The position numbers were made by a program, and so were the translations under genes. A model generated the notes under the pieces. The model saw only the letters and a list, made by a program, of their open reading frames with translations. It searched no databases and was not told the DNA's origin. A stretch of 64,000 nt of DNA from Martinezella dioscoreae (GTDB lineage: Bacteria > Pseudomonadota > Alphaproteobacteria > Rhizobiales > Rhizobiaceae), in assembly GCF_009176305.1 (NCBI RefSeq), contig NZ_BLAJ01000002.1:496001-560000 (forward strand). Direction: 5' to 3'. Position 1 is the stretch's first letter. Each line of letters starts with the position of its first letter. Of this stretch, positions 35,415-43,843 are shown one piece after another.

Positions 35415-35969
35415 CTAACGAGCTCCATGGCTCAGTCGATAGCGGGCATAGTCGGCCATTGCCTCTGGTGCCAGCTCGATAAGTTCCTTCGCGCCAGGAC
35501 GACCGTTCAAATGAATGAATATCGGCCGCGGCATCTCGCTTTGCGTGATCGCTAGATAGCCTGTTTCCAGCGGACGTTTGACGAGCCAGTCCGGATCGTG
35601 GCCAAAAATGACGTTCAGCTTGGTGCGATCGAGCCTATATTCGCTCTGGAAAGGCCCGATGCAACTCGTTTCGATGATCGATGTTGAATCCAGCAAAACC
35701 GCAGTAACCGTTCGCAGAAGGGCGGACGTTCCCGAAACCAGAGTGAAGATCATTGCCCACACGCTCCAGACTATAATCCGCCGGCGGGTGAAGAGCGGGC
35801 CTTCGTCGAGTATTTCTACTGGAGGTCCATAGCGGTTCGGCCTGCGTACATGTGCGGTGAAGCTTGCAACAACCGCCGCTTGCATCAGAAAGGTGCTCAG
35901 AAATATCGCGCCCATCCGATGACTGCAGTCGAAGCTTGAGAAAAAACCATTGTCCAAAACTACCATCAC
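35415..35969 (-). CDS. Hypothetical membrane protein
   Basis: A 184-residue frame with hydrophobic segments at about 20-38 (GAIFLSTFLMQAAVVASFT) and 64-90 (IIVWSVWAMIFTLVSGTSALLRTVTAVLL), then a soluble C-terminal domain (SEYRLDRTKLNVIFGHDPDWLVKRP...). The composition is natural for a membrane-anchored protein with a periplasmic tail. I do not recognise the family. Alternative starts one or several codons downstream are possible. Confidence 0.55.
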   Translation of the reverse strand: MMVVLDNGFFSSFDCSHRMGAIFLSTFLMQAAVVASFTAHVRRPNRYGPPVEILDEGPLFTRRRIIVWSVWAMIFTLVSGTSALLRTVTAVLLDSTSIIETSCIGPFQSEYRLDRTKLNVIFGHDPDWLVKRPLETGYLAITQSEMPRPIFIHLNGRPGAKELIELAPEAMADYARYRLSHGAR

Positions 35970-36126
35970 GCCACCCTATATTGCCGATGAAGCTACTACA
36001 TCGTGGCCGAAGGAAACCTTACTTCAATGTTTCAAACTGCTCGGAAGGAGCTTCTTTCAATGGAAGGCCGAGAAAGGTTTGCGCATTAGTGAGCGGCGAC
36101 TAGTTTGCTTTTGCGCGGGATCGAAC

Positions 36127-36843
36127 CTATCGCGATGGCAGATGGGGAGCGGGAAAGTCCAGCACCCGGCTGGTATAGCTTTCGATCAGTGCGCTGAACG
36201 GTGTTCCATCCGGCAGCTTCAGCACGGCATGGTGTTCGAGAAGAAAGGAAGGCAAGGCGAGAGACCCGCTCCCGGATGGCGGCAGATCGGCGCCGGTTTC
36301 CCATCCTTGCGGGAGCGGCGACCAAAGGAGCTTTGCCGACAGGTTCGTGCGGGTGAAATTGAGAGCCTGAACGGCACGGCCGAACGCGATGTCGCTCGTA
36401 TCGAGCGACTTGTTCATTTCGGCTGTGAGCTTTGCCGGCACGTACCAATTGTCCGCCTCGGACAGAATACGATCCCCGCAAGCCAGACGAACGCGACGAT
36501 AGGCGACAGGTTCGTCAGGTCCGACCGCCAGCAGCTTCCGGATTGAATCGTCGGCCGGCTTGTCCTGACCGCGCACGCGCTGCGCAACGATTTTCGAGCC
36601 ATCCGGTGCAAGCTTATGCGCAGCACACCAGCGATCGAGCGTCAGCGTGGCACTGGCATTGCTGAGGAGATCGGCATTCAGGGTCTGCAGGATTGCCAGT
36701 GCTTCCAGACGCGAGGTCGGCGTGTCGGGCCACTGAGAGGCAGCCGGCATTTCCTGCGCCGTCGCCGTCTGCGCGCCAAGCGCGATGGCGACGGAGCTGC
36801 CGAGGGCAATCATGCGGACGAATGACGGGGGCTTTGATGGCAT
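36127..36843 (-). CDS. Exported protein with UbiC-like (chorismate lyase fold) pattern
   Basis: The 238-residue precursor has a signal peptide (FVRMIALGSSVAIALGAQTATAQE). The mature part contains NASATLTLDRWCAAHKLA, then EPVAYRRVRLACGDRILSEADNWYVPAKLT. That arrangement of an arginine-containing 'VAYRRVRL.CG' strand followed by 'A..WYVP..L' recalls UbiC-type lyases, but those are cytoplasmic. AGAGGA precedes the ATG. The function is unproven; a binding role in the periplasm is equally likely. Confidence 0.55.
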   Translation of the reverse strand: MPSKPPSFVRMIALGSSVAIALGAQTATAQEMPAASQWPDTPTSRLEALAILQTLNADLLSNASATLTLDRWCAAHKLAPDGSKIVAQRVRGQDKPADDSIRKLLAVGPDEPVAYRRVRLACGDRILSEADNWYVPAKLTAEMNKSLDTSDIAFGRAVQALNFTRTNLSAKLLWSPLPQGWETGADLPPSGSGSLALPSFLLEHHAVLKLPDGTPFSALIESYTSRVLDFPAPHLPSR

Positions 36844-37018
36844 GCGATGAAATCCTCTGCACAGATGATTTTACAGGCCGGAGCCTAATGGCTGGGAAAT
36901 GCGCCGCTGGCATAGATGGCAAGCTTGCCGCTATTGGCAAGACGCGAAAAGGCTGTTGCGGACAAGCGCGGCAACTGGCCGCAAAATCATCCGCTGTCTT
37001 CCTTACTGAATAAGGTGC

Positions 37019-37648
37019 TTACGATCCGATTGCATTCAGGCTGGTGAAAGCCAACTGAATGAGACCGGCCGTGGCGATGAAGGCCAGTGCTGAGACGAAC
37101 AGCGCCGCCAGGATCAGCAATCCGTCCCGTGCCATCAGGGCGACTGAGATCGCCACGAGGGCAACGACCGGCATATAGTTGCCGAGCGGGATCGGAAGGA
37201 CAATGGCGACGGCCAGCAGGAAGATCGGAAAGGACAGCAGCCATTGCATGGTGTCGCCCGTGAAAGCGGCCAGACGGCCCCGACGAACGACGGTTTCGAC
37301 CCTGGCGAGGATCGGCGCGCTGTAGCGTACGATGAGTTCCACGACTGCCGGCGAAAGCCGGCGTCGGTTGAGAAAGGCCGGTAACCATATCGTCCGGCGG
37401 CCCAGTGCGATTTGCACCGCCACCAGAGCGAGAGCGCTTCCGAAGACGACGCCGAACGGTCCTGGGATCGGGATCAGTGCCGGCAGCGAGAGAAAGAGGA
37501 TGGTAAAGGCCATGCTCGTGTGCCCGAGGCCGCTGAGCACCTCGCCGATGAAGATGCCGCCCTGCTCATGGGTGAGCCTGGCGAGATGGTGCAGGCGAGT
37601 GGATGCCCTGTCATCATGCCCAGTCGTACCGGCAGCCTGTTCTGTCAT
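37019..37648 (-). CDS. exoD: ExoD-family membrane protein
   Basis: The 209-residue protein has the ExoD family outline: a soluble start, GGIFIGEVLSGLGHTSMAFTILFLSLPALIPIPGPFGVVFGSALALVAVQI near the centre, and three or four further helices at the C-terminus. ExoD was first linked to exopolysaccharide production and nodule invasion in Sinorhizobium. The gene is transcribed in the same direction as the small gene at 37697 and TerC, with short gaps. Confidence 0.82.
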   Translation of the reverse strand: MTEQAAGTTGHDDRASTRLHHLARLTHEQGGIFIGEVLSGLGHTSMAFTILFLSLPALIPIPGPFGVVFGSALALVAVQIALGRRTIWLPAFLNRRRLSPAVVELIVRYSAPILARVETVVRRGRLAAFTGDTMQWLLSFPIFLLAVAIVLPIPLGNYMPVVALVAISVALMARDGLLILAALFVSALAFIATAGLIQLAFTSLNAIGS

Positions 37649-37696
37649 CGGACATCACCAGATAAGGTCACCGGAATTTCTTGTTTGCACAAAGCG

Positions 37697-38008
37697 TCAG
37701 GCTTCATCGACACCTTCGCCCTTTCCCTGGATAAGCCTGATGACGGGCGCGCAGTCCGGATTGCTTTTATCGAGCAGATCGGCAGGGCTGCTCCAGCCGG
37801 TCGACAGGCCGATGACGGTTGAAATCGTCCAAAAAGTATCTTCGGAGGCGCGTTGCGCCAGTGCCGGGACCTCGGACGAGAGACATGCCTGCGATTGCCT
37901 GATGATCCCGACAGGCTGGCCGGCGGCAGCGGCATGCCGCTCGATTTCGGCTTGAAGCGGGCCAAGGGCGAAAGTTGCAAAAAGGGCTGCGAGGAGATTG
38001 GAGATCAT
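37697..38008 (-). CDS. Hypothetical exported protein, 103 residues
   Basis: AAGGTACAGAC precedes the ATG at 38008. The product starts with a signal-like segment (MISNLLAALFATFALGPLQA). The short mature part has two cysteines (SQACLSSEVP and SNPDCAPVIR), which might form a disulfide. It lies between exoD and terC on the same strand. No family recognised. Confidence 0.6.
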   Translation of the reverse strand: MISNLLAALFATFALGPLQAEIERHAAAAGQPVGIIRQSQACLSSEVPALAQRASEDTFWTISTVIGLSTGWSSPADLLDKSNPDCAPVIRLIQGKGEGVDEA

Positions 38009-38049
38009 GTCTGTACCTTGTCGGAAATCTGTTTGAAGCGGGGAGGGAA

Positions 38050-38067
38050 GTGCCCCGAGCGGGGCAC
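38050..38067. terminator. Hairpin after the TerC gene
   Basis: GTGCCCC and GGGGCAC pair around a GAGC loop, ten bases past the TerC stop on the minus strand. There is no U-run, so termination may be partial, with read-through into the small gene at 37697. Confidence 0.45.
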
Positions 38068-38076
38068 CTCATGGCG

Positions 38077-39060
38077 TCAAGCGCTTTCAGCCTTGTCGCG
38101 CGTCTTCAGCAGGCTCCAGCCGACACCGCTTGCAATGATCGCGAAGGTGATGCCGAGCGAGAGGGCGGCCGGGAATTTTTCGAGACCCAGCATATCGGCG
38201 ACGAAGATCTTCGAGCCGATGAAGACGAGCACGACGGCGAGCGCGGGCTTCAGGTACCGGAAGCGGTGGATCATGGCGGCAAGCGCGAAATAGAGGGCAC
38301 GCAGGCCAAGGATCGCGAAAATATTCGACGTATAGACGATGAACGGATCGGTGGTGATCGCGAAGATCGCAGGAACCGAATCCACGGCAAAGATGACGTC
38401 GGCGACTTCGATCAGCACGAGCGCCATGAAAAGCGGCGTGATGAACCAGACCATTTTTCCGTTCTGCGGATGCGGCTGCTTGACGAAGAAGCGCTCGCCA
38501 TGATGGTGGTCGGTGACGTTGAAGCGGCTGCGCATGAAGCGTACCAGCGGGTTCTTTGACACATCCGGTTCGGTATCCTTCACGACCAGCATCTTGATGC
38601 CGGTGATGATGAGGAAGGCGGCGAAAACATAGAGCAGCCAGGAGAACTCGGCCACCAGTGTCGCGCCGACGCCGATCATGATCGCGCGCAGCACGATGAC
38701 GCCGAGAATACCCCAGAAGAGCACGCGGTGCTGATAGAGGCGAGGCACGGCGAAGAAAGCGAAGATGAGGGCAATGACGAAGACGTTGTCGAGAGCCAGC
38801 GTCTTTTCCACGACGAAGCCCGTCATGTAGGCCAGGCCGGAATCGGCACCGAGATACCACCATACCCAGCCGCCGAAGGCGAGGCCGAGCGTGATATAGA
38901 GAACGGAGAGTTTGATGCTCCCGCCGACGCCGATCTCCTTGTTTTCCTTATGCAGCACACCGAGATCGAAGGAGAGAATGGCGATAACGAGCGCAAGGAA
39001 GCTCACCCACATCCAGAGCGGCTTTCCCAGCCACTCCACGAAGAGCAAAGACGTTTCCAT
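38077..39060 (-). CDS. TerC/Alx-family integral membrane protein
   Basis: The 327-residue protein has about nine helices and the TerC signature: LVIAILSFDLGVLHKE, the acidic membrane motifs FVVEKTLALDNVFVIALIF and LVLIEVADVIFAVDSVPAIFAITTDPF. TerC-family proteins are linked to manganese export or tellurite/pH stress. The start at 39060 (METSLLF) is chosen over 39108. The 5' leader has a TGTCGGA/TCCGACA hairpin (39085-39102), but I see no convincing yybP-ykoY riboswitch. Confidence 0.87.
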   Translation of the reverse strand: METSLLFVEWLGKPLWMWVSFLALVIAILSFDLGVLHKENKEIGVGGSIKLSVLYITLGLAFGGWVWWYLGADSGLAYMTGFVVEKTLALDNVFVIALIFAFFAVPRLYQHRVLFWGILGVIVLRAIMIGVGATLVAEFSWLLYVFAAFLIITGIKMLVVKDTEPDVSKNPLVRFMRSRFNVTDHHHGERFFVKQPHPQNGKMVWFITPLFMALVLIEVADVIFAVDSVPAIFAITTDPFIVYTSNIFAILGLRALYFALAAMIHRFRYLKPALAVVLVFIGSKIFVADMLGLEKFPAALSLGITFAIIASGVGWSLLKTRDKAESA

Positions 39061-39229
39061 GTCGGAAGACCCCTGTCGGCGCGGTGTCGGAAAGGTCCGA
39101 CATCGCAAGAGCGCCGACGGCTCTCACCAGAGGGGCCCGGACCAGCGGGTTGGCCAATAGCTGGGAAGCCGACGTTGGCGTTTCAAGGGTTCGCGTGCAT
39201 TTTGCAAAGACGGCAATGTCACCTAGCGT

Positions 39230-39946
39230 CTAAATGTTGGTCCGACCGATATGGATGCCGTAAACGCTTGCTCTTTCCTGCGCGACGAAATCAGACAGGG
39301 CGGGAGGAATTTCGACCTGGGCGCTATGCTGTGCGAGAATATGGAATCCCTTCGGAAGACAGGTTGCGATACGGCCGATGATCGTTTCATAATCGACGAT
39401 CAATATCTCCTGTCCGGCCACAAGGTCGAACAGCAGCGGATCATCGATCACATGCTCATTTTCACAAAACCAGTAAGAGGAGATCGTCAGGTCGGGAAGA
39501 TACCCGATCTGCGCCGGCAGGCTTCGTTGCTCGAACTGGAAATGTCCCGGCAGGCCAGCCGCTGACATCAGCTCCCTGGCGAGAGCGAGCTGATGTTCGG
39601 AAATGTCCAGCCCGTAAACCTCGAGCTCGGGATTTCCGGCAAGATAGGCAAAGGCAAGGCTGAAGGCGCCCGAGCCGCAGCCGAGATCGCATACCCTTCT
39701 ATATTTGTGGACCGTTGCTTCGAGGCTGGTAAGTACCTGCAGGCACTTCAGTGAATTTCGCATTCCGAACGCACGCGTGAAGGCATCGGCGGAACGACTA
39801 TAGTCGAATATCTCGATCTGGCGCCTGCTTTCGACAGCATTGCGCAAGGCAATGGAATCGTTGCTGGGATGGTATAGATGATTACATCTGAGCAGAACTT
39901 CGGCAAATTCTTCGAAATGCCGCGTCTGTACGTCCATGCCGGTCAT
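39230..39946 (-). CDS. Class I SAM-dependent methyltransferase
   Basis: The 238-residue protein has motif I VCDLGCGSGAFS near residues 85-96, and an acidic motif II (EVYGLDISEHQLALAREL). The rest is poorly conserved. The start at 39946 is preferred to the longer frame to 40060. The N-terminal region is helical and may select the substrate. No partner gene is evident: it lies between TerC and an Lrp-type regulator on the same strand. Confidence 0.68.
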   Translation of the reverse strand: MTGMDVQTRHFEEFAEVLLRCNHLYHPSNDSIALRNAVESRRQIEIFDYSRSADAFTRAFGMRNSLKCLQVLTSLEATVHKYRRVCDLGCGSGAFSLAFAYLAGNPELEVYGLDISEHQLALARELMSAAGLPGHFQFEQRSLPAQIGYLPDLTISSYWFCENEHVIDDPLLFDLVAGQEILIVDYETIIGRIATCLPKGFHILAQHSAQVEIPPALSDFVAQERASVYGIHIGRTNI

Positions 39947-40078
39947 GCAAGCCTGTCCTCGCCAAGGATATTGCCTTTGGCGTGATTGGAAAGGCTGCAC
40001 GCGCCGAAAGCAAGCCCTCAAAACTTGCCCTTGATGCTCGGTAGGGCAGGGGCTGCGCAATCGAACGCCGGCGCCATG

Positions 40079-40558
40079 TCAGCCTTGTGGCAGGGCGATC
40101 GGAAATCCTTCGAAGGTCTTGAGAGTATCGAGGACGATTGCCGTCTTCACATGCTGGACCGATTCATGCGGAAGCAGCACGTCGTTGACGAAACGGGAGA
40201 GATCGGTAAGCCCGCGGGTGGCGACCTTCAGGTGATAGTCCATTTCTCCTGTCAGCGCATAGGCTTCCAGCACCTCCGGCAGACCGTTGATGAGCTGCGA
40301 AAAGCGGCGGGCATTATCTCTGTTGTGGGTGGCGAGCGTCACCGAGATGACGACGAGCATGTCCAGCCCCAGCTTCTGCCGGTCGAGATTGGCCTGGTAG
40401 CTGCGAATATAGCCTTCTGCCTCCAGCCTCGTGCGTCGCCTCGAGCATTGCGACGGCGAAAGCGCAATGCGCTCGCCGAGCTCGTTGTTCGTCAGTCTGC
40501 CGTCTTTCTGAAGCTCCTTCAGCAGACGCAGATCCAATTTGTCGAGTTGTTCATCCAT
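40079..40558 (-). CDS. Lrp/AsnC-family transcriptional regulator
   Basis: The 159-residue protein has the Lrp layout: an N-terminal HTH (LDLRLLKELQKDGRLTNNELGERIALSPSQCSRRRTRLEAEGYI, within residues 6-52) and a RAM ligand domain (VISVTLATHNRDNARRFSQLINGLPEVLEAYALTGEMDYHLKVATRGL). It is divergent from the alkaline phosphatase gene with a 300-base gap. Its effector is probably an amino acid; a link to the phosphatase is not implied by the family. Confidence 0.9.
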   Translation of the reverse strand: MDEQLDKLDLRLLKELQKDGRLTNNELGERIALSPSQCSRRRTRLEAEGYIRSYQANLDRQKLGLDMLVVISVTLATHNRDNARRFSQLINGLPEVLEAYALTGEMDYHLKVATRGLTDLSRFVNDVLLPHESVQHVKTAIVLDTLKTFEGFPIALPQG

Positions 40559-40801
40559 TGCGCAAAACTCTGAGAATCCTCACGAAGCGTGTGTAGTATT
40601 CGCTTATCTTATGAGGATGGCAAGTTTGACATCATGAATGTCGGCTTAGCTTGCATGACGAAGGTTGCGCGGATTGTGTCGAATTGGAAAGAAGGTCCGT
40701 AGGTTCGGCTGGCATTTTAGATGCGGCACACACAATCAATCTTACTTACCGATCGTCGTTTTGGAATTAGCGGTTGAGAAAGTTGACTCCATTTTACGTG
40801 A

Positions 40802-40819
40802 TTGTCATCTGGCTTTTAT
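40802..40819 (+). promoter_or_regulatory. Candidate Pho box before the alkaline phosphatase
   Basis: TTGTCAT-CTGG-CTTTTAT resembles two PhoB half-sites (consensus CTGTCAT) with the standard 11-base period: six of seven and five of seven bases match. It ends 39 bases before the start. The rest of the 300-base gap holds no other recognised element. Regulation by phosphate starvation is inferred. Confidence 0.4.
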
Positions 40820-40858
40820 AAGTGGGGAGCGGGAAGCAACCAAACGCAGGGGGTATAA

Positions 40859-42613
40859 ATGCGTAAACTTCTTCTCGCCATGATGTCTGCGGCCTTGATG
40901 TCCGGCGCAGCCCATGCAGCGACAGTCTATCCGTTGGACCGGGCAACGGTACTTGCCGGCTCTCCGTTCGATTTCAAGGTGGAATTCAACAAGGTCGTCA
41001 AGCCGGAAGACGTGAAGGTCACGGTCAACGGCGAAAGCTACGACGCGGTTTTCGGCAAGGCGGCTGATTTCGTCGCAGAAGAGAAGGGCGCTGAAGACAA
41101 GGTACTCGGATCGGCCCTGATCCTGCGCGGCATCAAGCTCGCAAAGCCCGGCCAGTACAAGGTCGAGGTTTCGGCCGGCGACGAGAAGAAGTCCGTCAAC
41201 TGGGATGTCTATGGCACGTCGGCCACGCCGAAGGCCAAGAACATCATCTTCCTGCTCGGCGACGGCCTCTCTGTTGCACACCGAACCGGCGCCCGCATCA
41301 TGTCCAAGGGCATGACCGAAGGAAAGGCCAATGGCCGTCTTGCCATGGACGATATCCCGCCGGTCGCCTTCATCGGCACCTCCTCGACCTCTGCGATTGC
41401 CACCGACAGCGCCAATACCATGTCGGCCTACATGACCGGCCACAAGTCGGCCGTCAACGCCCTCGGCGTCTACGCCGACCGTACGCCGGCAAGCCTGGAC
41501 GACCCGAAGGTCGAAACGATCGGCGAGGCGTTGCGCCGCACCGGCAAGAAGTCGCTCGGCATCGTCACCACGGCCGAAGTCGAAGATGCGACGCCGGCAG
41601 CGCTCGTTTCCCATACCCGCAAGCGCGGCGACAAGGCGGAGATCGTCGGCATGATGTACGACGTCAAGCCGGATGTCCTGCTCGGCGGCGGCTCGGCCTA
41701 TTTCCTGGCGAAGAGCGTTCCTGGCTCCAAACGCAAGGACGACAAGGACTATATCGCGCTCTTCAAGGATGCCGGCTATGCCGTTGCGACCGACAAGAAC
41801 GAACTGGCGGCGGCTGCCGGCTCCAACCAGGACAAGCTGCTTGGTCTCTTCCACACCGGCAACCTTGACGTCACGCTCGATCGTGAATTCCTGAAGAAGG
41901 GCACCGTCGACAAGTTTCCGAACCAGCCGGGCTTGGTCGACATGACCAAGGTCGCGCTCGATAAGCTTGCCAAGAACCCGGACGGCTTCTTCCTGGTGGT
42001 GGAAGGTGCCTCCATCGACAAGATGAGCCATCCGCTCGACTGGGATCGCGCTCTGGTCGAAACCATCGAGTTCGACAAGGCCGTTGCCGTCGCCCGCGAG
42101 TTTCAGGCCAAGAATCCGGATACGCTTGTTGTCGTCACCGGCGACCACACGCATGGCGTTTCGATCATCGGCACCGTCGATGACGAAAAGAAGGGCACCG
42201 AGATGCGCGAGAAGGTCGGCACCTATGCGGCTGCCGGCTTCCCGAACTATGAGGACAAGGATGGCGACGGCTATCCGGATCGCGTCGACGTTTCGCGTCG
42301 CCTGTTCATGGCCGCCAACAATGGTCCGGACCACTACGAGACCTTCCGCCCGAAGCTCGATGGTCCTTTCGTGCCGGCTGTTCAGAACGAGAAGAAGGAA
42401 TACGTCGCCAATGAAGCCTATAAGGACGTGCCCGGTGCCGTCTTCGTGCAGGGCAACATTCCGCGGGACGAGGACAGCGGTGTCCACGCCGTCGATGATG
42501 TCGTGCTGCAGGCGGCTGGTCCCGGCGCCGAAGGCTTCCGTGGCTACATGGAACAGAGCGATGTCTACCGTGTGCTGGCCGATACTTTCGCGTTCGGCTC
42601 CGAAAAGATGTAA
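40859..42613 (+). CDS. Secreted alkaline phosphatase (PhoA superfamily)
   Basis: The 584-residue precursor has a signal peptide (MRKLLLAMMSAALMSGAAHAA). An N-terminal beta domain (about 20-120) is followed by the phosphatase core: metal and nucleophile motifs NIIFLLGDGLS (about 128-138) and ATDSANTMSAYMTGHKS, with serine in DSANTMS, then VEGASIDKMSH and VVVTGDHTHG, whose histidines bind metal. It would release phosphate from organic esters in the periplasm and should need zinc. A strong hairpin separates it from the downstream ABC genes. Confidence 0.88.
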   Translation: MRKLLLAMMSAALMSGAAHAATVYPLDRATVLAGSPFDFKVEFNKVVKPEDVKVTVNGESYDAVFGKAADFVAEEKGAEDKVLGSALILRGIKLAKPGQYKVEVSAGDEKKSVNWDVYGTSATPKAKNIIFLLGDGLSVAHRTGARIMSKGMTEGKANGRLAMDDIPPVAFIGTSSTSAIATDSANTMSAYMTGHKSAVNALGVYADRTPASLDDPKVETIGEALRRTGKKSLGIVTTAEVEDATPAALVSHTRKRGDKAEIVGMMYDVKPDVLLGGGSAYFLAKSVPGSKRKDDKDYIALFKDAGYAVATDKNELAAAAGSNQDKLLGLFHTGNLDVTLDREFLKKGTVDKFPNQPGLVDMTKVALDKLAKNPDGFFLVVEGASIDKMSHPLDWDRALVETIEFDKAVAVAREFQAKNPDTLVVVTGDHTHGVSIIGTVDDEKKGTEMREKVGTYAAAGFPNYEDKDGDGYPDRVDVSRRLFMAANNGPDHYETFRPKLDGPFVPAVQNEKKEYVANEAYKDVPGAVFVQGNIPRDEDSGVHAVDDVVLQAAGPGAEGFRGYMEQSDVYRVLADTFAFGSEKM

Positions 42614-42636
42614 GTTGTTACAGATCGTATGACCAT

Positions 42637-42662
42637 GACAGGCGGCTTCGAGGCCGCCTGTC
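42637..42662 (+). terminator. Strong hairpin between phosphatase and downstream operon
   Basis: A perfect 10-bp stem (GACAGGCGGC / GCCGCCTGTC) with a TTCGAG loop lies 24 bases after the phosphatase stop. The following bases are only moderately T-rich, so it could be a partial terminator that sets the ratio of phosphatase to the next genes. Confidence 0.6.
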
Positions 42663-42687
42663 TGTTCACCTTTCATGAGGATATGCG

Positions 42688-43152
42688 ATGTCCGGGGACA
42701 GGATCGCCACCATCAATCGTCGGGGCTTCTTGGCCGCTGCCGCGATTTTGCCGGTCATGGGCATTGCGGCACGTGCGAATGCCGCCGAGACATTGGGCTT
42801 CGGCGAACTCTATAAGAGCTTCGGCCCACTCGGGCTCGAATTTTCCGACAAGGTGAAGCAGCTGAGCGGCAAGGAAGTCGCCATCAACGGCTTCATGGCG
42901 CCGCCATTGAAGGCCGAGGCCGCTTTCTTCGTGCTCACGGAAATCCCGATGTCGCTCTGCCCGTTCTGCTCTTCCGATGCCGATTGGCCCGATAACATCA
43001 TGGTCGTCTATCTCTCCTCCAAGCAGACATTCGTGCAGTACAATGCCCCAATCACGGCGCGGGGCGTGCTGGAATTCGGCTCGTGGACCGATCCGGAAAC
43101 CGGATTCATCAGCCAGCTGCGTCTCCGCGACGCATCGTTCAGGACCGTCTGA
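42688..43152 (+). CDS. Tat-exported protein, DUF3299-like
   Basis: The 154-residue precursor has a twin-arginine signal (NRRGFLAAAAILPVMGIAARANA). The mature part has KEVAINGFMAPPLKAEAAFFVLTE followed by SLCPFCSSDADWP, a CxxC pair. The order 'V.I.GFM.PL......F.L' recalls DUF3299, found beside MacB/LolE-type ABC genes in zinc-responsive loci of other bacteria. GAGGATATGCG precedes the ATG. It probably binds metal or a thiol partner in the periplasm; this is inference. Confidence 0.65.
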   Translation: MSGDRIATINRRGFLAAAAILPVMGIAARANAAETLGFGELYKSFGPLGLEFSDKVKQLSGKEVAINGFMAPPLKAEAAFFVLTEIPMSLCPFCSSDADWPDNIMVVYLSSKQTFVQYNAPITARGVLEFGSWTDPETGFISQLRLRDASFRTV

Positions 43153-43156
43153 ACAC

Positions 43157-43843
43157 ATGCTTGCGCTCGATATCTCCGGTCTTGAAATGCAGTTTCCCGG
43201 CCTGGCGGCGCCAGTTCTCGCCATCGACCGCTTCCATCTGCCGGCGGGCGGCAGGCTTGCGATCACCGGTGCTTCAGGCTCCGGCAAAAGCACGTTCGTC
43301 AACGCCATTACCGGCTTGGAAGATGTCGGTAATGGCAGCATATCCTGGAGCGGCACGGAGATCACACGCCTGTCGTCCGGCCGGCGCGATGCGTTCCGCG
43401 CCCGCAACATCGGCCTTGTCATGCAGGATTTTCATCTCTTTCCCGGCCTGTCCGCCTTCGAGAATGTCGTGCTGCCGATCAAGCTGACGCGGCGCCTTGC
43501 GGCCAAGGAACGGGAACGCGCACTTTATCTGCTGTCTGTCACCGGTATCGCCCGACCGCAGCAGAAGATCGAAACCTTGTCGCGCGGCGAGATGCAGCGT
43601 GTTGCCGTTGCCCGCGCACTGCTGTCGCGTCCCGGGGTCATCGTAGCGGACGAGCCGACCGCCAGCCTCGATCGTCAGGCGGGCCATGAGGTTGCGGAGC
43701 TTCTGCTGCAACTTTCGGCCGAGGAGGGGACGACGCTCATCGTGGTCACGCATGACGTCGCACTCGCCGAGCGCCTCGGTCATCGCATCAATCTAGCAAA
43801 CGGTCGCATCGAAGAAGACAGCCAAGAGGTGGCCGCGCGATGA
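43157..43843 (+). CDS. ABC transporter ATP-binding protein, MacB/LolD type
   Basis: The 228-residue ATPase has Walker A TGASGSGKST (about 34-43), a Q loop in GLVMQDFHLFPGLS, signature LSRGEMQRVAVARA and Walker B VIVADEPTASLD. The signature reads LSRGE instead of LSGGQ. The start at 43157 lies four bases after the upstream stop. The stop overlaps the permease start by four bases. It belongs to the group that drives mechanotransmission or lipid/lipoprotein export rather than classical import. Confidence 0.85.
   Translation: MLALDISGLEMQFPGLAAPVLAIDRFHLPAGGRLAITGASGSGKSTFVNAITGLEDVGNGSISWSGTEITRLSSGRRDAFRARNIGLVMQDFHLFPGLSAFENVVLPIKLTRRLAAKERERALYLLSVTGIARPQQKIETLSRGEMQRVAVARALLSRPGVIVADEPTASLDRQAGHEVAELLLQLSAEEGTTLIVVTHDVALAERLGHRINLANGRIEEDSQEVAAR

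Noticed and set aside
39061..39230. yybP-ykoY (manganese) riboswitch before the TerC gene
   Set aside because: Some terC/alx genes have one, but the conserved core elements of that riboswitch are not visible; only a short hairpin is.
40805..42676. 623-codon minus-strand frame opposite the alkaline phosphatase
   Set aside because: Composition (V, G, H, R-rich without motifs) and perfect opposition to a clear enzyme gene mark it as a shadow.
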